64,000 nucleotides of DNA from SIG565 sp045651765 (GTDB lineage: Bacteria; Bacillota; Clostridia; Oscillospirales; Acutalibacteraceae), in NCBI GenBank assembly GCA_045651765.1, contig JAZRSY010000024.1:62001-126000 (forward strand), written 5' to 3'. Shown piece by piece: positions 1 to 10,349 of this stretch. A program made the translations under genes and the position numbers. How positions within the stretch are numbered: position 1 is the first letter of the stretch; the number at the start of each line of letters is the position of its first letter. The notes under the pieces were generated by a model. The model made no database searches. It was not told where the DNA came from and worked only from the letters and a program-made list of their open reading frames with translations.

Positions 1-1347
1 ATTCGTGCTAACTACCGTGAAGGCTTAAATGTTCTTGAATACTTTATTTCTTCTCGTGGTGCTCGTAAAGGTCTTGCCGATACCGCTCTAAGAACTGCCG
101 ACTCAGGTTACTTAACCCGTAGGTTAGTTGATGTTTCGCAGGATGTAATTATTTGTGATGATGACTGCGGCACCACCGAAGGTTTAGTTGTTTCTGATAT
201 TAAAGATGGTAACCATATTTTAGAAACACTTGAAGAACGTTTGGTTGGCCGTTACTTGCTTGAAGATTTTGTGAACCCAGAAACGGGCGAGGTTATTGTT
301 ACAAATGACCATATGATGACCGAAGAAGATGCAAAGAAAATAGTTGCCACCAAAGTTGAAAAGGTTGCTATTCGCTCAATTCTTACTTGTCATTCACATC
401 ATGGTGTATGTAAAAAGTGTTATGGTTCTAATCTTGCAACAGGCAAACCTGTTACTAAAGGTGAAGCAGTTGGTATTATTGCTGCTCAGTCTATCGGTGA
501 ACCCGGTACTCAGCTTACAATGCGTACTTTCCATACTGGTGGTATCGCTTCAACCGAAGATATTACCCAAGGTTTACCACGTGTTGAAGAGCTTTTCGAA
601 GCACGTAGGCCAAAACACTGCGGTGTAATTGCTAAAATCGACGGTGAAGTTCGCATTACCGAAGAAAAGAAGAGCAATGTAATTGTTATTACTAACCCCG
701 AAACATTGAAGGAAGAAAAAGTTATCATTCCTTACGGTGTTCGTCCTAAAGTTGATAATGGCGATATTGTTAAAGCTGGCGACATTTTAATTCCGGGTGC
801 TAAATATCCACAAGATATTTTAGAAGCCCAAGGTCCACAAGCTGTTCAAGAATATATAATTGCTGAAATTCAAAATGCTTACCGCACTCAAGGTGTTGAC
901 ATTAATGATAAGCACATTGAAGTAATTATTCGCCAAATGATGAAAAAGCTTATTATTACCGAACCAGGCTCTACAAAACTATTGCTTAATACTATGTATG
1001 AGCTTAGCGATGTTGAAACCGCTAATAAAGAAATTTATGAGCGCATTGCTGCTGGTGAAGAAGGCTTAAAACCTGCAGAATACAAAGCAACATTATTAGG
1101 TATAACTAAAGCTTCGTTAGCAACCGGCTCATTCCTTTCGGCAGCATCCTTCCAAGAAACAACCCGTGTTCTTACTGATGCCGCCATTAAAGGTAAGGTA
1201 GACCCATTATTCGGCCTTAAAGAAAATGTAATTATCGGTAATCTGGTTCCGGCTGGTACTGGTATGCGTGCTAAAAATGCCGAAGATACAACAGATTATA
1301 TAAATTACTACTCGGAATCGGCCAAAGTTGCCCAAATTAACGAATAA
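1..1347 (+). CDS. rpoC: RNA polymerase beta' subunit, C-terminal part (5' end cut by window)
   Basis: The reading frame is open from base 1 and encodes the last 448 residues of the catalytic beta' subunit of RNA polymerase. Visible marks are the segment [20 protein letters not shown] near the start, a zinc site built from DCGT and the later C-x6-C-x2-C cluster ([13 protein letters not shown]), and the trigger-loop region with [20 protein letters not shown], which is nearly invariant in bacteria. The ending runs through the conserved [31 protein letters not shown] region (described, not quoted in full elsewhere). The gene is intact to its TAA. It precedes rpsL, the usual Firmicutes rpoBC-str order. 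Confidence 0.98.
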   Translation: MRANYREGLNVLEYFISSRGARKGLADTALRTADSGYLTRRLVDVSQDVIICDDDCGTTEGLVVSDIKDGNHILETLEERLVGRYLLEDFVNPETGEVIVTNDHMMTEEDAKKIVATKVEKVAIRSILTCHSHHGVCKKCYGSNLATGKPVTKGEAVGIIAAQSIGEPGTQLTMRTFHTGGIASTEDITQGLPRVEELFEARRPKHCGVIAKIDGEVRITEEKKSNVIVITNPETLKEEKVIIPYGVRPKVDNGDIVKAGDILIPGAKYPQDILEAQGPQAVQEYIIAEIQNAYRTQGVDINDKHIEVIIRQMMKKLIITEPGSTKLLLNTMYELSDVETANKEIYERIAAGEEGLKPAEYKATLLGITKASLATGSFLSAASFQETTRVLTDAAIKGKVDPLFGLKENVIIGNLVPAGTGMRAKNAEDTTDYINYYSESAKVAQINE

Positions 1348-1354
1348 ATTTTTA

Positions 1355-1409
1355 AATAACACCAATTTTGACTATTGACATTAGTTGAAATTGGTGTTAT
1401 TATTTTATA
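1355..1409 (+). terminator. rpoC terminator hairpin
   Basis: The 14-nt arm AATAACACCAATTT (1355-1368) pairs perfectly with AAATTGGTGTTATT (1388-1401) and is followed by a moderately T-rich tail. The hairpin sits 8 bases after the rpoC stop. The loop is long (19 nt) and contains the -35 box of the next promoter, so termination is probably partial. Confidence 0.6.
1375..1403 (+). promoter_or_regulatory. Sigma-A promoter for rpsL, nested in the rpoC terminator
   Basis: TTGACA at 1375-1380, a 17-bp spacer and TATTAT at 1398-1403. The -35 lies in the loop of the upstream hairpin and the -10 in its right arm. It would start transcription about 50 bases before rpsL. Confidence 0.75.
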
Positions 1410-1459
1410 GTGTGTGAAACTATGCGTTTTTACACAAATTTATTGTAAGGAGGTGCGAT

Positions 1460-1885
1460 ATGCCAACCTTTAACCAGTTAGTTCGTAGCGGACGTGAAAC
1501 TGTGGAGAAAAAAGCCAAGGCTCCTGCTTTAAACAAGGGTTACAACTCTATGAAGCGCCAGCCTACCGACAATGATTCTCCCCAGAAAAGAGGAGTTTGC
1601 ACAGCCGTTAAAACTTCCACCCCTAAAAAGCCTAACTCGGCTCTTCGTAAAATTGCCAGGGTTCGTCTTTCAAACGGTATTGAGGTTTCTGCTTATATTC
1701 CAGGTATTGGACATAACCTGCAGGAACACAGTGTTGTTTTAATTCGTGGTGGTCGTGTTAAGGATTTACCTGGTGTGCGTTATCATATTATTAGAGGTAC
1801 TCTTGATGCTCAAGGCGTTGCTAAGAGAATGCAGAGTCGTTCTAAATATGGTGCAAAGCGTCCAAAACCAGGTGCTGCGAAATAA
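1460..1885 (+). CDS. rpsL: 30S ribosomal protein S12
   Basis: S12 of the decoding centre, 141 residues. [12 protein letters not shown] at the start, the [11 protein letters not shown] loop and the [14 protein letters not shown] loop are characteristic. The lysines associated with streptomycin sensitivity (in TPKKPNS and GGRVKDLPG) are present, so this is the wild-type form at those sites. It is longer than the E. coli protein because of a short insertion (around TDNDSPQ) before KRGVCT and a longer C-terminal tail. AAGGAGGTG ends a few bases before the ATG. It is the first gene of the str cluster. Confidence 0.98.
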   Translation: MPTFNQLVRSGRETVEKKAKAPALNKGYNSMKRQPTDNDSPQKRGVCTAVKTSTPKKPNSALRKIARVRLSNGIEVSAYIPGIGHNLQEHSVVLIRGGRVKDLPGVRYHIIRGTLDAQGVAKRMQSRSKYGAKRPKPGAAK

Positions 1886-2024
1886 TCAAGATTAAAGACG
1901 AAATATCTCTGCTGCAAACACAAGCAGCGGCGTTTATATATATTGTATACGCCTTGCTTGGTGCTACGGGAAGTTTTGTCACTCGAGTACCTATGATATC
2001 ATCATTATGAAGGAGGGAAGAAAA
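1886..2024 (+). promoter_or_regulatory. Structured rpsL-rpsG intercistronic region
   Basis: Three possible consecutive helices lie here: GCTGC/GCAGC (1911-1928), GGCGT/ACGCC (1929-1953), and GGTGCT/AGTACC ending near 1991. They are followed by TGATATCA and the rpsG Shine-Dalgarno sequence. In E. coli the same intercistronic position binds S7 and represses translation. Whether this sequence does so is inference from position only. Confidence 0.35.
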
Positions 2025-2495
2025 GTGCCAAGAAGAGGCTTTATTGCAAAACGTGATGTTTTGCCAGATCCAGTTTACAATTCTAAAATAGTAACTCGCC
2101 TTATCAACAACATTATGTTAGATGGTAAAAAGGGTGTTGCTCAAAAAATTGTTTATGGTGCTTTCGATATTATAAGTGAAAAAACCGGAAAGAATCCAAT
2201 TGAAGTTTTTGAAGCTGCAATGGAAAACATTATGCCTCAATTAGAGGTTAAAGCTGTTCGTAAGGGCGGTGCAACCTATCAAGTTCCTTTTGAGGTTCGC
2301 CCCGAAAGAAAGCAAACTTTAGGTCTTCGTTGGTTATCCACTTATAGCCGTACACGTTCTGAAAAAACAATGAAAGAACGTTTAGCCGGAGAAATACTCG
2401 ACGCTGTTAACGGCATAGGCGGTGCTTATAAAAAGCGCGAAGACACTCACAAAATGGCAGAAGCAAACAAAGCATTTGCTCATTACAGATGGTAG
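2025..2495 (+). CDS. rpsG: 30S ribosomal protein S7
   Basis: S7, the primary 16S 3'-domain assembly protein, 156 residues, the family's normal length. I chose the GTG at 2025 rather than the in-frame ATG at 2007. The latter overlaps the Shine-Dalgarno sequence AAGGAGGG, whereas from GTG the protein starts [19 protein letters not shown] as in other bacteria. Conserved stretches include [31 protein letters not shown] and a C-terminal [14 protein letters not shown]. It lies in the str operon between S12 and EF-G. Confidence 0.97.
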   Translation: MPRRGFIAKRDVLPDPVYNSKIVTRLINNIMLDGKKGVAQKIVYGAFDIISEKTGKNPIEVFEAAMENIMPQLEVKAVRKGGATYQVPFEVRPERKQTLGLRWLSTYSRTRSEKTMKERLAGEILDAVNGIGGAYKKREDTHKMAEANKAFAHYRW

Positions 2496-2563
2496 TTTAA
2501 AACTACACGAAATACTAATACTATTGTTAAAAAGCTGCTGTAAAGCAGTGAACGGAGGATTTT

Positions 2564-4645
2564 ATGCCAAGAAAGGTTACTCTTGAAATGACAAGAAATA
2601 TTGGTATTATGGCTCATATAGATGCTGGTAAAACAACAACTACCGAACGTATTTTGTTCTATACCGGTGTTAACCATAAGGTTGGTGAAACCCACGACGG
2701 TTCCGCCACTATGGACTGGATGGAGCAGGAGCAGGAGAGAGGTATCACAATTACCTCCGCTGCTACAACTTGCTTCTGGAATGACCATCGTATCAATATT
2801 ATTGATACCCCCGGACACGTTGACTTCACAGTAGAAGTTCAACGTTCACTCCGCGTACTTGACGGTTCTGTTACCGTTCTTTGCGCTAAGGGCGGTGTTG
2901 AGCCTCAGTCTGAAACCGTTTGGCATCAGGCTGACGAATATCGTGTACCACGTATGATTTACATCAACAAGATGGATATTATGGGTGCCGATTTTTATAA
3001 TGTTCTCTCAATGATTAAGGAGCGTTTTGGCTGTAATGCAGTTCCGATTCAGCTTCCTATCGGTTCTGAGGACACCTTTAAGGGAATCATAGACCTTATT
3101 AACAATGAGGCTATCATTTACTATGATGACCTTGGTAAAGATGTACGTAAAGAAGCTATTCCGGATGATATGAAGGAATTAGCTGATAAATATCGTACCG
3201 AGCTTATTGAGTCTATTGTTGAAATGGACGAAGAGCTTATGGAGAAGTATTTTGAAGGTGAAGAGCCCACAGTAGAGCAGATGAAGAAAATCATCCGTAA
3301 GGCTACTATCGCTAACGAGATGGTTCCTGTTTGCTGCGGTACTTCTTATCGTAACAAGGGCGTTCAACCGCTTTTAGACGCTATCGTTGATTTTATGCCC
3401 GCTCCAACCGACGTTGAGGCTATTAAGGGTATTAATCCCGATACTGAAGAGGAAGAGGTTCGTCACTCTACTGACAATGAGCCTTTTGCTGCTCTTGCAT
3501 TTAAAATTGCTACTGACCCATTCGTTGGTAAAATTTGCTATTTCCGTGTTTATTCCGGTACAGTTAATGCAGGTTCCACTGTATATAACTCTGTTAAGGA
3601 TAACAAGGAAAGAATGGGCCGTATTCTTCAAATGCACGCAAACCACAGGGAAGACCTTGAAACCTGTTATGCAGGTGATATTGCTGCTGCAGTTGGCCTT
3701 AAAAATACAACCACCGGCGATACCTTGTGTGATGAAAAGCATCCGGTAATTCTTGAATCCATGAATTTCCCGGACCCTGTTATTCGTGTTGCTGTTGAAC
3801 CAAAAACTAAAGCAGGTCAAGAAAAAATGGGTATTGCCCTTTCTAAACTTGCTGAAGAAGACCCAACTTTCCGTTTCTATACCGATGAAGAAACCGGACA
3901 AACCATTATTGCCGGTATGGGTGAGTTACACCTAGAAATCATTGTAGATAGAATGTTGCGTGAATTTAAGGTTGAGGCCAACGTTGGTGCTCCACAGGTT
4001 GCTTATAAAGAAACTATTCGCTCTAAAGTTGACCACGAAACCAAATACAAACGCCAGTCAGGCGGTTCCGGTCAATACGGCCATGTTAAAATTATTCTTG
4101 AACCTAACGAATCGGGTAAAGGCTACGAATTCATTAATGCCGTTACCGGTGGTTCTATTCCTAAAGAATTTATTGGCCCTGTAGACAATGGTATTCAGGG
4201 TGCATTAAATGCCGGTGTACTTGCCGGCTACCCGGTAGTTGACGTTAAGGTAACACTTTATGATGGTTCTTACCACGAAGTTGACTCTTCTGAAATGGCA
4301 TTTAAAATTGCCGGTTCTATGGCATTTAAAGAAGCCGCAAGAAAAGCCGACCCAGTTCTATTAGAGCCTATTATGAAGGTTGCTGTTAATGTTCCCGAAG
4401 ATTACTTCGGTACCGTACAAGGCGACTTAATTGGCCGCCGTGGCGAAATTTTAGGCTTTGAAGACAGAGGCAACATTAAGCAAATTAATGCTCATGTTCC
4501 ACTTGCCGATATGTTCGGTTATGCTACCGACCTTCGTTCTAAAACTCAAGGCCGTGGTCAATACGTAATGGAACCCGATGGTTATAAACCAGTTCCTAAG
4601 AGTATTGCCGAAAAAATCGTATCTTCCAGGGCAAAGAAAGACTAA
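2564..4645 (+). CDS. fusA: Elongation factor G
   Basis: Translocase GTPase of the ribosome, 693 residues, full length. G1 is AHIDAGKT (residues 17-24), then [14 protein letters not shown] and NKMD. The C-terminal domains contain [23 protein letters not shown] and the domain V block [26 protein letters not shown] precedes the ATG by 7 bases. It is co-directional with rpsG (about 70-base gap) and probably cotranscribed. The clean G domain argues for true EF-G rather than a TetM-like protection protein. Confidence 0.98.
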   Translation: MPRKVTLEMTRNIGIMAHIDAGKTTTTERILFYTGVNHKVGETHDGSATMDWMEQEQERGITITSAATTCFWNDHRINIIDTPGHVDFTVEVQRSLRVLDGSVTVLCAKGGVEPQSETVWHQADEYRVPRMIYINKMDIMGADFYNVLSMIKERFGCNAVPIQLPIGSEDTFKGIIDLINNEAIIYYDDLGKDVRKEAIPDDMKELADKYRTELIESIVEMDEELMEKYFEGEEPTVEQMKKIIRKATIANEMVPVCCGTSYRNKGVQPLLDAIVDFMPAPTDVEAIKGINPDTEEEEVRHSTDNEPFAALAFKIATDPFVGKICYFRVYSGTVNAGSTVYNSVKDNKERMGRILQMHANHREDLETCYAGDIAAAVGLKNTTTGDTLCDEKHPVILESMNFPDPVIRVAVEPKTKAGQEKMGIALSKLAEEDPTFRFYTDEETGQTIIAGMGELHLEIIVDRMLREFKVEANVGAPQVAYKETIRSKVDHETKYKRQSGGSGQYGHVKIILEPNESGKGYEFINAVTGGSIPKEFIGPVDNGIQGALNAGVLAGYPVVDVKVTLYDGSYHEVDSSEMAFKIAGSMAFKEAARKADPVLLEPIMKVAVNVPEDYFGTVQGDLIGRRGEILGFEDRGNIKQINAHVPLADMFGYATDLRSKTQGRGQYVMEPDGYKPVPKSIAEKIVSSRAKKD

Positions 4646-4661
4646 TTTATAAAATTAGTAC

Positions 4662-4690
4662 TTGAAAATTTATTAATAATTTGCTAAACT
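4662..4690 (+). promoter_or_regulatory. Candidate tuf promoter with palindrome
   Basis: TTGAAA (4662-4667), 17 bp, TAAACT (4685-4690). The -10 is inside a perfect 16-bp palindrome, CTAAACTATAGTTTAG, at 4684-4699. It would give EF-Tu its own transcript apart from the str operon. Confidence 0.55.
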
Positions 4691-4745
4691 ATAGTTTAGA
4701 AAGTTAAAACTTTTATTTAATTTAATTTTTAGGAGGAAATTCAAA

Positions 4746-5945
4746 ATGGCAAAAGCTAAATTTGAACGTACCAAACCACACGTTAACATTGGTACTATTG
4801 GTCACGTTGACCATGGTAAAACCACACTTACTGCTGCTATCACTAAATATCTTTCTTTAAAGGGCCAAGCTGCATTCGAAGATTATGCAAACATCGATAA
4901 AGCTCCTGAAGAGAGAGAGCGTGGTATCACAATTAACACTGCTCACGTTGAGTACGAGACCGATGCTCGTCACTATGCTCACGTTGACTGCCCCGGACAC
5001 GCCGACTATGTTAAAAACATGATTACCGGTGCTGCTCAGATGGACGGCGGTATCTTAGTTATCGCTGCTACTGATGGTCCTATGGCTCAAACTAAAGAAC
5101 ACCTCTTACTTGCTCGTCAGGTTGGTGTTCCTTCAATCGTTGTATTTATGAACAAATGCGACCAAGTTGATGACGAAGAACTCTTAGAGTTAGTTGAAAT
5201 GGAAATTCGTGAAACACTTGACAAATACGAATTCCCAGGCGATGATACTCCTATCATTAAAGGTTCTGCCCTTAAAGCTCTTGAAGCTTCTTCTGACCCA
5301 AGCGATGCTGCTTATGCTCCTATTGCTGAACTTATGGATGCTGTTGACAGCTTCATTCCTACACCTGACCGTAAAGCTGATTTAGCTTTCTTAATGCCTG
5401 TTGAAGACGTTTTCACCATTACCGGTCGTGGTACTGTTGCTACCGGTCGTGTTGAGCGTGGCCAACTCCGTACTTCTGAAGAAGTTGAAATCATCGGTCT
5501 TACCGACGAAAGAAAGAAAACTGTTGTTACCGGTATCGAAATGTTCCGTAAAATCCTCGATTATGCTGAGGCTGGCGATAACATCGGTGCTCTTCTCCGT
5601 GGTATTCAACGTACTGAGATTGAACGTGGTCAGGTTCTTTGCAAACCCGGCTCCATCAATCCTCACACTAAATTCCATGGCCAAGTTTACGTATTAACTA
5701 AAGAAGAAGGCGGCCGTCATACTCCTTTCTTCAACAACTATCGTCCTCAGTTCTACTTCAGAACTACCGACGTTACCGGCGTTGTATCTCTTCCTGCAGG
5801 CACCGAAATGTGCATGCCTGGCGATAACGTAGAAATGGATGTTGAACTCATCACTCCTATCGCTATTGAAGAAGGTCTTCGTTTTGCTATCCGTGAGGGT
5901 GGCCGTACAGTTGGTTCTGGCGTTGTTACTAAAATTAACGACTAA
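4746..5945 (+). CDS. tuf: Elongation factor Tu
   Basis: GTPase that delivers aminoacyl-tRNA to the ribosome, 399 residues. GHVDHGKT lies at residues 19-26, followed by [34 protein letters not shown] and NKCD. The second and third domains are complete and end in [11 protein letters not shown] strong AGGAGG precedes the ATG. C-ending, highly biased codons fit very high expression. The gene closes the str cluster, as is common in Firmicutes. Confidence 0.98.
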   Translation: MAKAKFERTKPHVNIGTIGHVDHGKTTLTAAITKYLSLKGQAAFEDYANIDKAPEERERGITINTAHVEYETDARHYAHVDCPGHADYVKNMITGAAQMDGGILVIAATDGPMAQTKEHLLLARQVGVPSIVVFMNKCDQVDDEELLELVEMEIRETLDKYEFPGDDTPIIKGSALKALEASSDPSDAAYAPIAELMDAVDSFIPTPDRKADLAFLMPVEDVFTITGRGTVATGRVERGQLRTSEEVEIIGLTDERKKTVVTGIEMFRKILDYAEAGDNIGALLRGIQRTEIERGQVLCKPGSINPHTKFHGQVYVLTKEEGGRHTPFFNNYRPQFYFRTTDVTGVVSLPAGTEMCMPGDNVEMDVELITPIAIEEGLRFAIREGGRTVGSGVVTKIND

Positions 5946-5960
5946 TCAATCTTAAATTTT

Positions 5961-5992
5961 AAGCAGTAGGGAAACCTACTGCTTATTTTTTA
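5961..5992 (+). terminator. Intrinsic terminator after tuf
   Basis: AAGCAGTAGG and CCTACTGCTT form a 10-bp stem around a GAAA tetraloop, followed by ATTTTTTAT. Confidence 0.9.
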
Positions 5993-6075
5993 TATTAATT
6001 TGTTATTTTATTAACAAAGAATTTCGTTTTTTTATTAAAAAACGCAAAATGTTTGATAAAATATTAACAATACTG

Positions 6076-6104
6076 TTGACTATTTGTATCTAACTGTATA
6101 TACT
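6076..6104 (+). promoter_or_regulatory. serC promoter
   Basis: TTGACT, 17 bp, TATACT, about 30 bases before the serC start codon. No structured leader is seen. Confidence 0.75.
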
Positions 6105-6136
6105 ATTGTATAAGTTATTTTTTGGAGGATTTAATT

Positions 6137-7219
6137 ATGTCAAGAATCTATAATTTTAGTGCCGGTCCGTCAATGTTACCGGAAGAGGTTTTAAAAACTG
6201 CTGCTGCCGAAATGTTAGAATACGGTAATAGCGGTCAATCGGTTATGGAAATGTCGCATCGTTCTAAAGAATATGATGCAATTATTAAACAGGCCGAAGC
6301 CGATTTGCGCGAAATAATGAATATTCCAGATAATTATGAAGTTTTATTCTTACAAGGCGGCGCTTCCACACAATTTGCAATGATTCCGCTTAATCTTATG
6401 AATAAAAATAAAAAAGCAGATTATGTTATAACAGGTCAATGGGCAAACAAGGCTTATAAAGAAGCAGCCCGTTATGGTAACGCTCGCGCTGTTGCATCCT
6501 CGGCTGACAAAACATATTCGTACATTCCTGCTGTTGCTGATTCCGATTTTGACCCTGAAGCTGACTATGTTCATATTTGTATGAATAATACAATTTACGG
6601 TACAAAATGGAATAATATTCCTAACACCGGTAATGTTCCACTTGTTGCAGATATTTCTTCTTGCATTTTATCTGAACCTGTTGATGTTTCGAAATTTGGC
6701 GTTTTATATGCCGGCGCACAAAAAAATGTAGCCCCCGCAGGTCTTACTATTGTTATAATTCGTAAAGATTTAATTGGCAATGCAATGGATATAACCCCAA
6801 CCATGCTTAATTATGCAACTCATTCTGAAAATGATTCTATGTTTAATACACCACCTTGCTATACAATTTATGTTTCAGGTTTGGTATTTAAATGGATTAA
6901 AAAATTAGGCGGATTAGAAAAGATAGCCGAAATTAACAATAAAAAAGCAAAAATTTTATATGACTTTTTAGATTCCAGCAAATTATTTAAAGGCACTGTA
7001 AACCCTGCCGACCGTTCTTTAATGAATGTTCCGTTTGTTACCGGTAACGAAGAATTAGACGCTAAATTTGTAAAAGAATCTAAAGAAGCGGGCTTTGTTA
7101 ACCTTAAAGGCCACCGCAGCGTTGGTGGTATGCGTGCCTCTATTTACAACGCAATGCCAATTGAAGGCGTAGAAAAGTTGGTTGAATTTATGAAAAAATT
7201 TGAAAGCGAGAATGCCTAA
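6137..7219 (+). CDS. serC: Phosphoserine aminotransferase
   Basis: PLP enzyme that transaminates 3-phosphohydroxypyruvate to phosphoserine, 360 residues. It opens with the family signature SRIYNFSAGPSMLPEEVL. The PLP lysine is in GAQKNVAPAGL and the C-terminal part carries GHRSVGGMRASIYNA. The ATG at 6137 is preferred over one 15 bases upstream, because GGAGG (ending 6128) is correctly spaced only from 6137. serA follows after two bases, so the two steps of serine synthesis are coupled. Confidence 0.96.
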   Translation: MSRIYNFSAGPSMLPEEVLKTAAAEMLEYGNSGQSVMEMSHRSKEYDAIIKQAEADLREIMNIPDNYEVLFLQGGASTQFAMIPLNLMNKNKKADYVITGQWANKAYKEAARYGNARAVASSADKTYSYIPAVADSDFDPEADYVHICMNNTIYGTKWNNIPNTGNVPLVADISSCILSEPVDVSKFGVLYAGAQKNVAPAGLTIVIIRKDLIGNAMDITPTMLNYATHSENDSMFNTPPCYTIYVSGLVFKWIKKLGGLEKIAEINNKKAKILYDFLDSSKLFKGTVNPADRSLMNVPFVTGNEELDAKFVKESKEAGFVNLKGHRSVGGMRASIYNAMPIEGVEKLVEFMKKFESENA

Positions 7220-7221
7220 TT

Positions 7222-8385
7222 ATGTATAACATTAAAACATATAATAAAATATCTAAAATTGGATTAACCGAATTTGATGCCGAAAAATACGCCATTGCCG
7301 ATGAAATTGATAATCCGGTTGGCGCTATTGTTCGTTCAGCAGCATTACACGATACCGAATTTTCGGATTCTTTGTTAGCAATTGCAAGGGCTGGTGCCGG
7401 CACTAATAATATTCCAATAGAACGTTGCACCAATGAAGGAATCGCTGTGTTTAACACACCTGGTGCTAACGCTAACGCTGTTAAAGAACTCGTAATTGCA
7501 GGTCTGCTTTTATCATCGCGTAAAATTGTTCCTGCTATTGAATGGGCAAAAACCTTAAAAGGCAATGGTAGCGATGTTGGCAAAATGGTAGAAAAGGGTA
7601 AAAGCGCCTTTGGCGGTCCCGAGATTTATGGAAAAAGTATTGGTATTATTGGCCTTGGTGCGATTGGTGTTTTAGTGGCAAACGCTGCTAATAAACTTGG
7701 CATGAAGGTTTATGGGTACGATCCGTATATTTCAATAAAATCGGCTTGGAGCCTAACCCACAATGCTATTTATATTACAGATATAAAAGAGATTTATGAA
7801 AATTGCGATTACATTTCTATTCACGTTCCGCTTACACCCGATACAAAAGGTTTCATTAACGCCGAATCTATTGGTCTTATGAAGAATGATGTTAGAATTT
7901 TAAATTTTGCTCGTGCCGATTTAGTAAATTCTGCAGATATGATTTTAGCTTTAGAATCGGGCAAGGTAGCCACATATGTAACCGATTTTCCGACCGATGA
8001 AATGTTAGGAATAAGCGGTGTAATTGCCATTCCACACCTTGGCGCTTCTACACCCGAATCGGAAGACAATTGTGCTAAAATGGCCGCTAAAGAACTTATA
8101 AATTACATTGAAAACGGCAATATTGAAAACTCGGTTAATTTGCCTACAATTTCAATGCCACGCAGCGGTGATAAGAGAATTTGTGTTATTCACAAAAATA
8201 TTCCTAATATGTTAACCGCAATTACTTCGGCTGTAGCCGAAAACAATGTTAACATAGAAAATATGTTAAATAAATCGCGCGGCGATGTTGCTTACACTAT
8301 GTTGGATGTTGACGAAGCCGATTATGACTCTATATTTAACAAACTTTCTAACATTGAAGGTATAATTAAGGTTAGAATTATTTAA
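7222..8385 (+). CDS. serA: D-3-phosphoglycerate dehydrogenase with ACT domain
   Basis: First enzyme of serine synthesis, oxidising 3-phosphoglycerate with NAD. The 387 residues show the D-2-hydroxyacid dehydrogenase fold, with the nucleotide motif GIIGLGAIGVLVANAA, the Arg in FARADLV and the catalytic His in IPHLGASTPESE. A C-terminal ACT domain (about residues 315-387) probably binds serine for feedback. There is no good Shine-Dalgarno site, so the start two bases after serC suggests translational coupling. A shared serC-serA unit supports PGDH over other hydroxyacid dehydrogenases. Confidence 0.92.
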   Translation: MYNIKTYNKISKIGLTEFDAEKYAIADEIDNPVGAIVRSAALHDTEFSDSLLAIARAGAGTNNIPIERCTNEGIAVFNTPGANANAVKELVIAGLLLSSRKIVPAIEWAKTLKGNGSDVGKMVEKGKSAFGGPEIYGKSIGIIGLGAIGVLVANAANKLGMKVYGYDPYISIKSAWSLTHNAIYITDIKEIYENCDYISIHVPLTPDTKGFINAESIGLMKNDVRILNFARADLVNSADMILALESGKVATYVTDFPTDEMLGISGVIAIPHLGASTPESEDNCAKMAAKELINYIENGNIENSVNLPTISMPRSGDKRICVIHKNIPNMLTAITSAVAENNVNIENMLNKSRGDVAYTMLDVDEADYDSIFNKLSNIEGIIKVRII

Positions 8386-8390
8386 TTTAA

Positions 8391-8417
8391 AAAAGTTCGC
8401 TTTTGCGAACTTTTTTT
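8391..8417 (+). terminator. Intrinsic terminator after serA
   Basis: AAAGTTCGC, loop TTTT, GCGAACTTT, then a run of T. Confidence 0.9.
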
Positions 8418-8418
8418 A

Positions 8419-8447
8419 TTGAATAATTTGTGATGTTGTTTTATAAT
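8419..8447 (+). promoter_or_regulatory. Promoter for the GH20-like gene
   Basis: TTGAAT, 17 bp, TATAAT, immediately after the serA terminator. Confidence 0.7.
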
Positions 8448-8475
8448 TTAATTATAAAAATCAGGAGGTAATTTT

Positions 8476-10089
8476 ATGAATTATAATCCCATACCTTATA
8501 GAAGACTCGGCACTATGATAGATTGCTCACGCAATGCAGTAATGAAGGTTGAAACCCTTAAAAAATGGATTGATATAACATCTGATTTAGGTTTTAACTG
8601 TGTAATGCTTTATATGGAAGATACATATGAAGTAAATAATAATCCATATTTTGGTCTTGGCCGTGGCAGGTATTCTAAAGCAGAATTAAAAGAAATTAAT
8701 GATTATGCCTTAACAAAAGGTGTTGAACTTATTCCTTGCATTCAAACCCTTGCTCACCTTAACGCTTTGGTTGATTGGCCATATTACGGTGATATTGTTG
8801 ATTGTAACGATATTATTTTAGTGGGCGATGAAAAAGTATATGAACTTATTGATAATATGTTCGCCAGTCTTTCAGAATGTTTAACTACTAAACATATTAA
8901 TATTGGTATGGATGAAGCTCACATGATTACCCGCGGAAAATATTACGATTTACATGGGGATTGCGACAGAACTGCCGTTTTAGTTGAACATATTAAACGA
9001 GTTGCCGAAATTGGTGCAAAATACGGCTTCACACTTTCTATGTGGTCGGATATGTTCTTTAGAATTGCTTCTAACGGTTCATATTATAACACTAATTTTA
9101 AAGTTAGCGATGATTTTAAAAAACTTATTCCCGAAAATGTTGACTTAGTTTACTGGGATTATTATCATAAAGACAAAAATCATTATGATAAAATGCTTAA
9201 AGCCCATAATAAAATGAAAGATTCAACCTGGTTTGCAGGCGGCCTTTGGACTTGGACAGGTTTTGCCCCTAATAATACATTTTCAATTCAGTCTTCAAAA
9301 TGTGCTTTGCAAAGCTGTGAAAAAAATGGTATTAAAGATATTTTCTTTACCTTATGGGGCGATGATTCTGCCGAATGTTCTAAATTTTCAACCTTACCTG
9401 CACTTTTCTATGTTTCAGAGTTTATTAAGGGTAACCGAAGCCTTAAAAGCATTAAAGAAAAATTTAAGGCAAAATATAATATCTCGTTCGATAGATTTAT
9501 GCTTTTAGATTTAACCAACGGTGGCAAACCAATTAATCCGAGCAAATATATTTTCTATAACGACTTATTTAATGGCCGTATGGATAGTTTAATTTTGGAC
9601 GGCACTGCCGAAACACATAAAAAACTTGCCCGAAAATTAAACCTTGTTAAAAATAATGAGGAATGGGGTTACCTTTTTGCAACTTTGGGCGCGTTGAGCG
9701 AAACTGTTGCCCTTAAGGCCGATTTAGGTTTTAAAATCAGGGAAGCTTATTCAAATCGTGATATAAATGCCTTTAAATCACTTATTAAAGATTGCAAAAA
9801 ACTTATTAAACAGGCTAAAGTTTTCTATAATAATTTTAGAAATCAGTGGTTGCTTGAAAATAAAAGTAACGGGTTCGATGTTCAGAACATTCGAGTGGGC
9901 GGTTATATTGCAAGGCTTGAGCACTGCACAAAAATGCTGCAAGATTTTGTTGATGGCAAAATTGACCGAATTGATGAATTGGAAGAAGAGCGCCTTGACC
10001 TTTTAGGTAGAGGCAACGATTTCGTTAAAGAAGATATTTTCTTTAATTCGTTTAGAAGAACCTTTACAGCCAACGTGCTTTCACATTAA
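8476..10089 (+). CDS. Beta-N-acetylhexosaminidase-like glycoside hydrolase (GH20 type)
   Basis: A 537-residue TIM-barrel glycosidase without a signal peptide, hence probably cytoplasmic. The central segment GMDEAHM carries the paired Asp-Glu typical of GH20, where Glu is the acid and Asp assists the substrate N-acetyl group. Upstream CIQTLAHLNAL and downstream LSMWSDMFFR fit the barrel of clostridial family members. The last 170 residues are helical and unassigned. AGGAGG precedes the ATG. An expected role is removing terminal GlcNAc or GalNAc from imported glycans or recycled wall fragments. Substrate is not readable from sequence, and no transporter lies beside it. Confidence 0.75.
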   Translation: MNYNPIPYRRLGTMIDCSRNAVMKVETLKKWIDITSDLGFNCVMLYMEDTYEVNNNPYFGLGRGRYSKAELKEINDYALTKGVELIPCIQTLAHLNALVDWPYYGDIVDCNDIILVGDEKVYELIDNMFASLSECLTTKHINIGMDEAHMITRGKYYDLHGDCDRTAVLVEHIKRVAEIGAKYGFTLSMWSDMFFRIASNGSYYNTNFKVSDDFKKLIPENVDLVYWDYYHKDKNHYDKMLKAHNKMKDSTWFAGGLWTWTGFAPNNTFSIQSSKCALQSCEKNGIKDIFFTLWGDDSAECSKFSTLPALFYVSEFIKGNRSLKSIKEKFKAKYNISFDRFMLLDLTNGGKPINPSKYIFYNDLFNGRMDSLILDGTAETHKKLARKLNLVKNNEEWGYLFATLGALSETVALKADLGFKIREAYSNRDINAFKSLIKDCKKLIKQAKVFYNNFRNQWLLENKSNGFDVQNIRVGGYIARLEHCTKMLQDFVDGKIDRIDELEEERLDLLGRGNDFVKEDIFFNSFRRTFTANVLSH

Positions 10090-10091
10090 TT

Positions 10092-10349
10092 ATGTTAGTT
10101 TATTTATTAATAATTAATTTATTTGGCTTTGTTTTAGCCTGGACCGATAAACAGTTGGCTATACACCAAAAACGTCGTATAAGCGAAAAATCACTGTTTT
10201 TTGTGGCTTTTTTAGGCGGTGCCGCATTAATGTATATTTCAATGTGTTTGTTTAGACATAAAACAAGACATAAAAGGTTTATGTTTGGTCTACCGATAAT
10301 TACATTATTGCAAATATTTTGTTATTTTTATTTTATATTGACAATATAA
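10092..10349 (+). CDS. DUF1294 family membrane protein
   Basis: An 85-residue integral membrane protein with three hydrophobic stretches. The spaced pattern RRISEKSLFFVAFLGGAA, then FRHKTRHKRF, is the DUF1294 signature (in other members the FRHKT motif is near-invariant). Function is unknown for the family. It starts two bases after the glycosidase stop and is probably cotranscribed with it. No clear Shine-Dalgarno sequence is present. Confidence 0.8.
   Translation: MLVYLLIINLFGFVLAWTDKQLAIHQKRRISEKSLFFVAFLGGAALMYISMCLFRHKTRHKRFMFGLPIITLLQIFCYFYFILTI

Noticed and set aside
2007..2024. ATG at 2007 as rpsG start
   Set aside because: It contains the Shine-Dalgarno sequence and would add six residues absent from S7; the GTG at 2025 fits.
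3374..3901. 175-codon antisense frame inside fusA
   Set aside because: A shadow of the strongly coding fusA strand, with no independent start signals or recognised domain.
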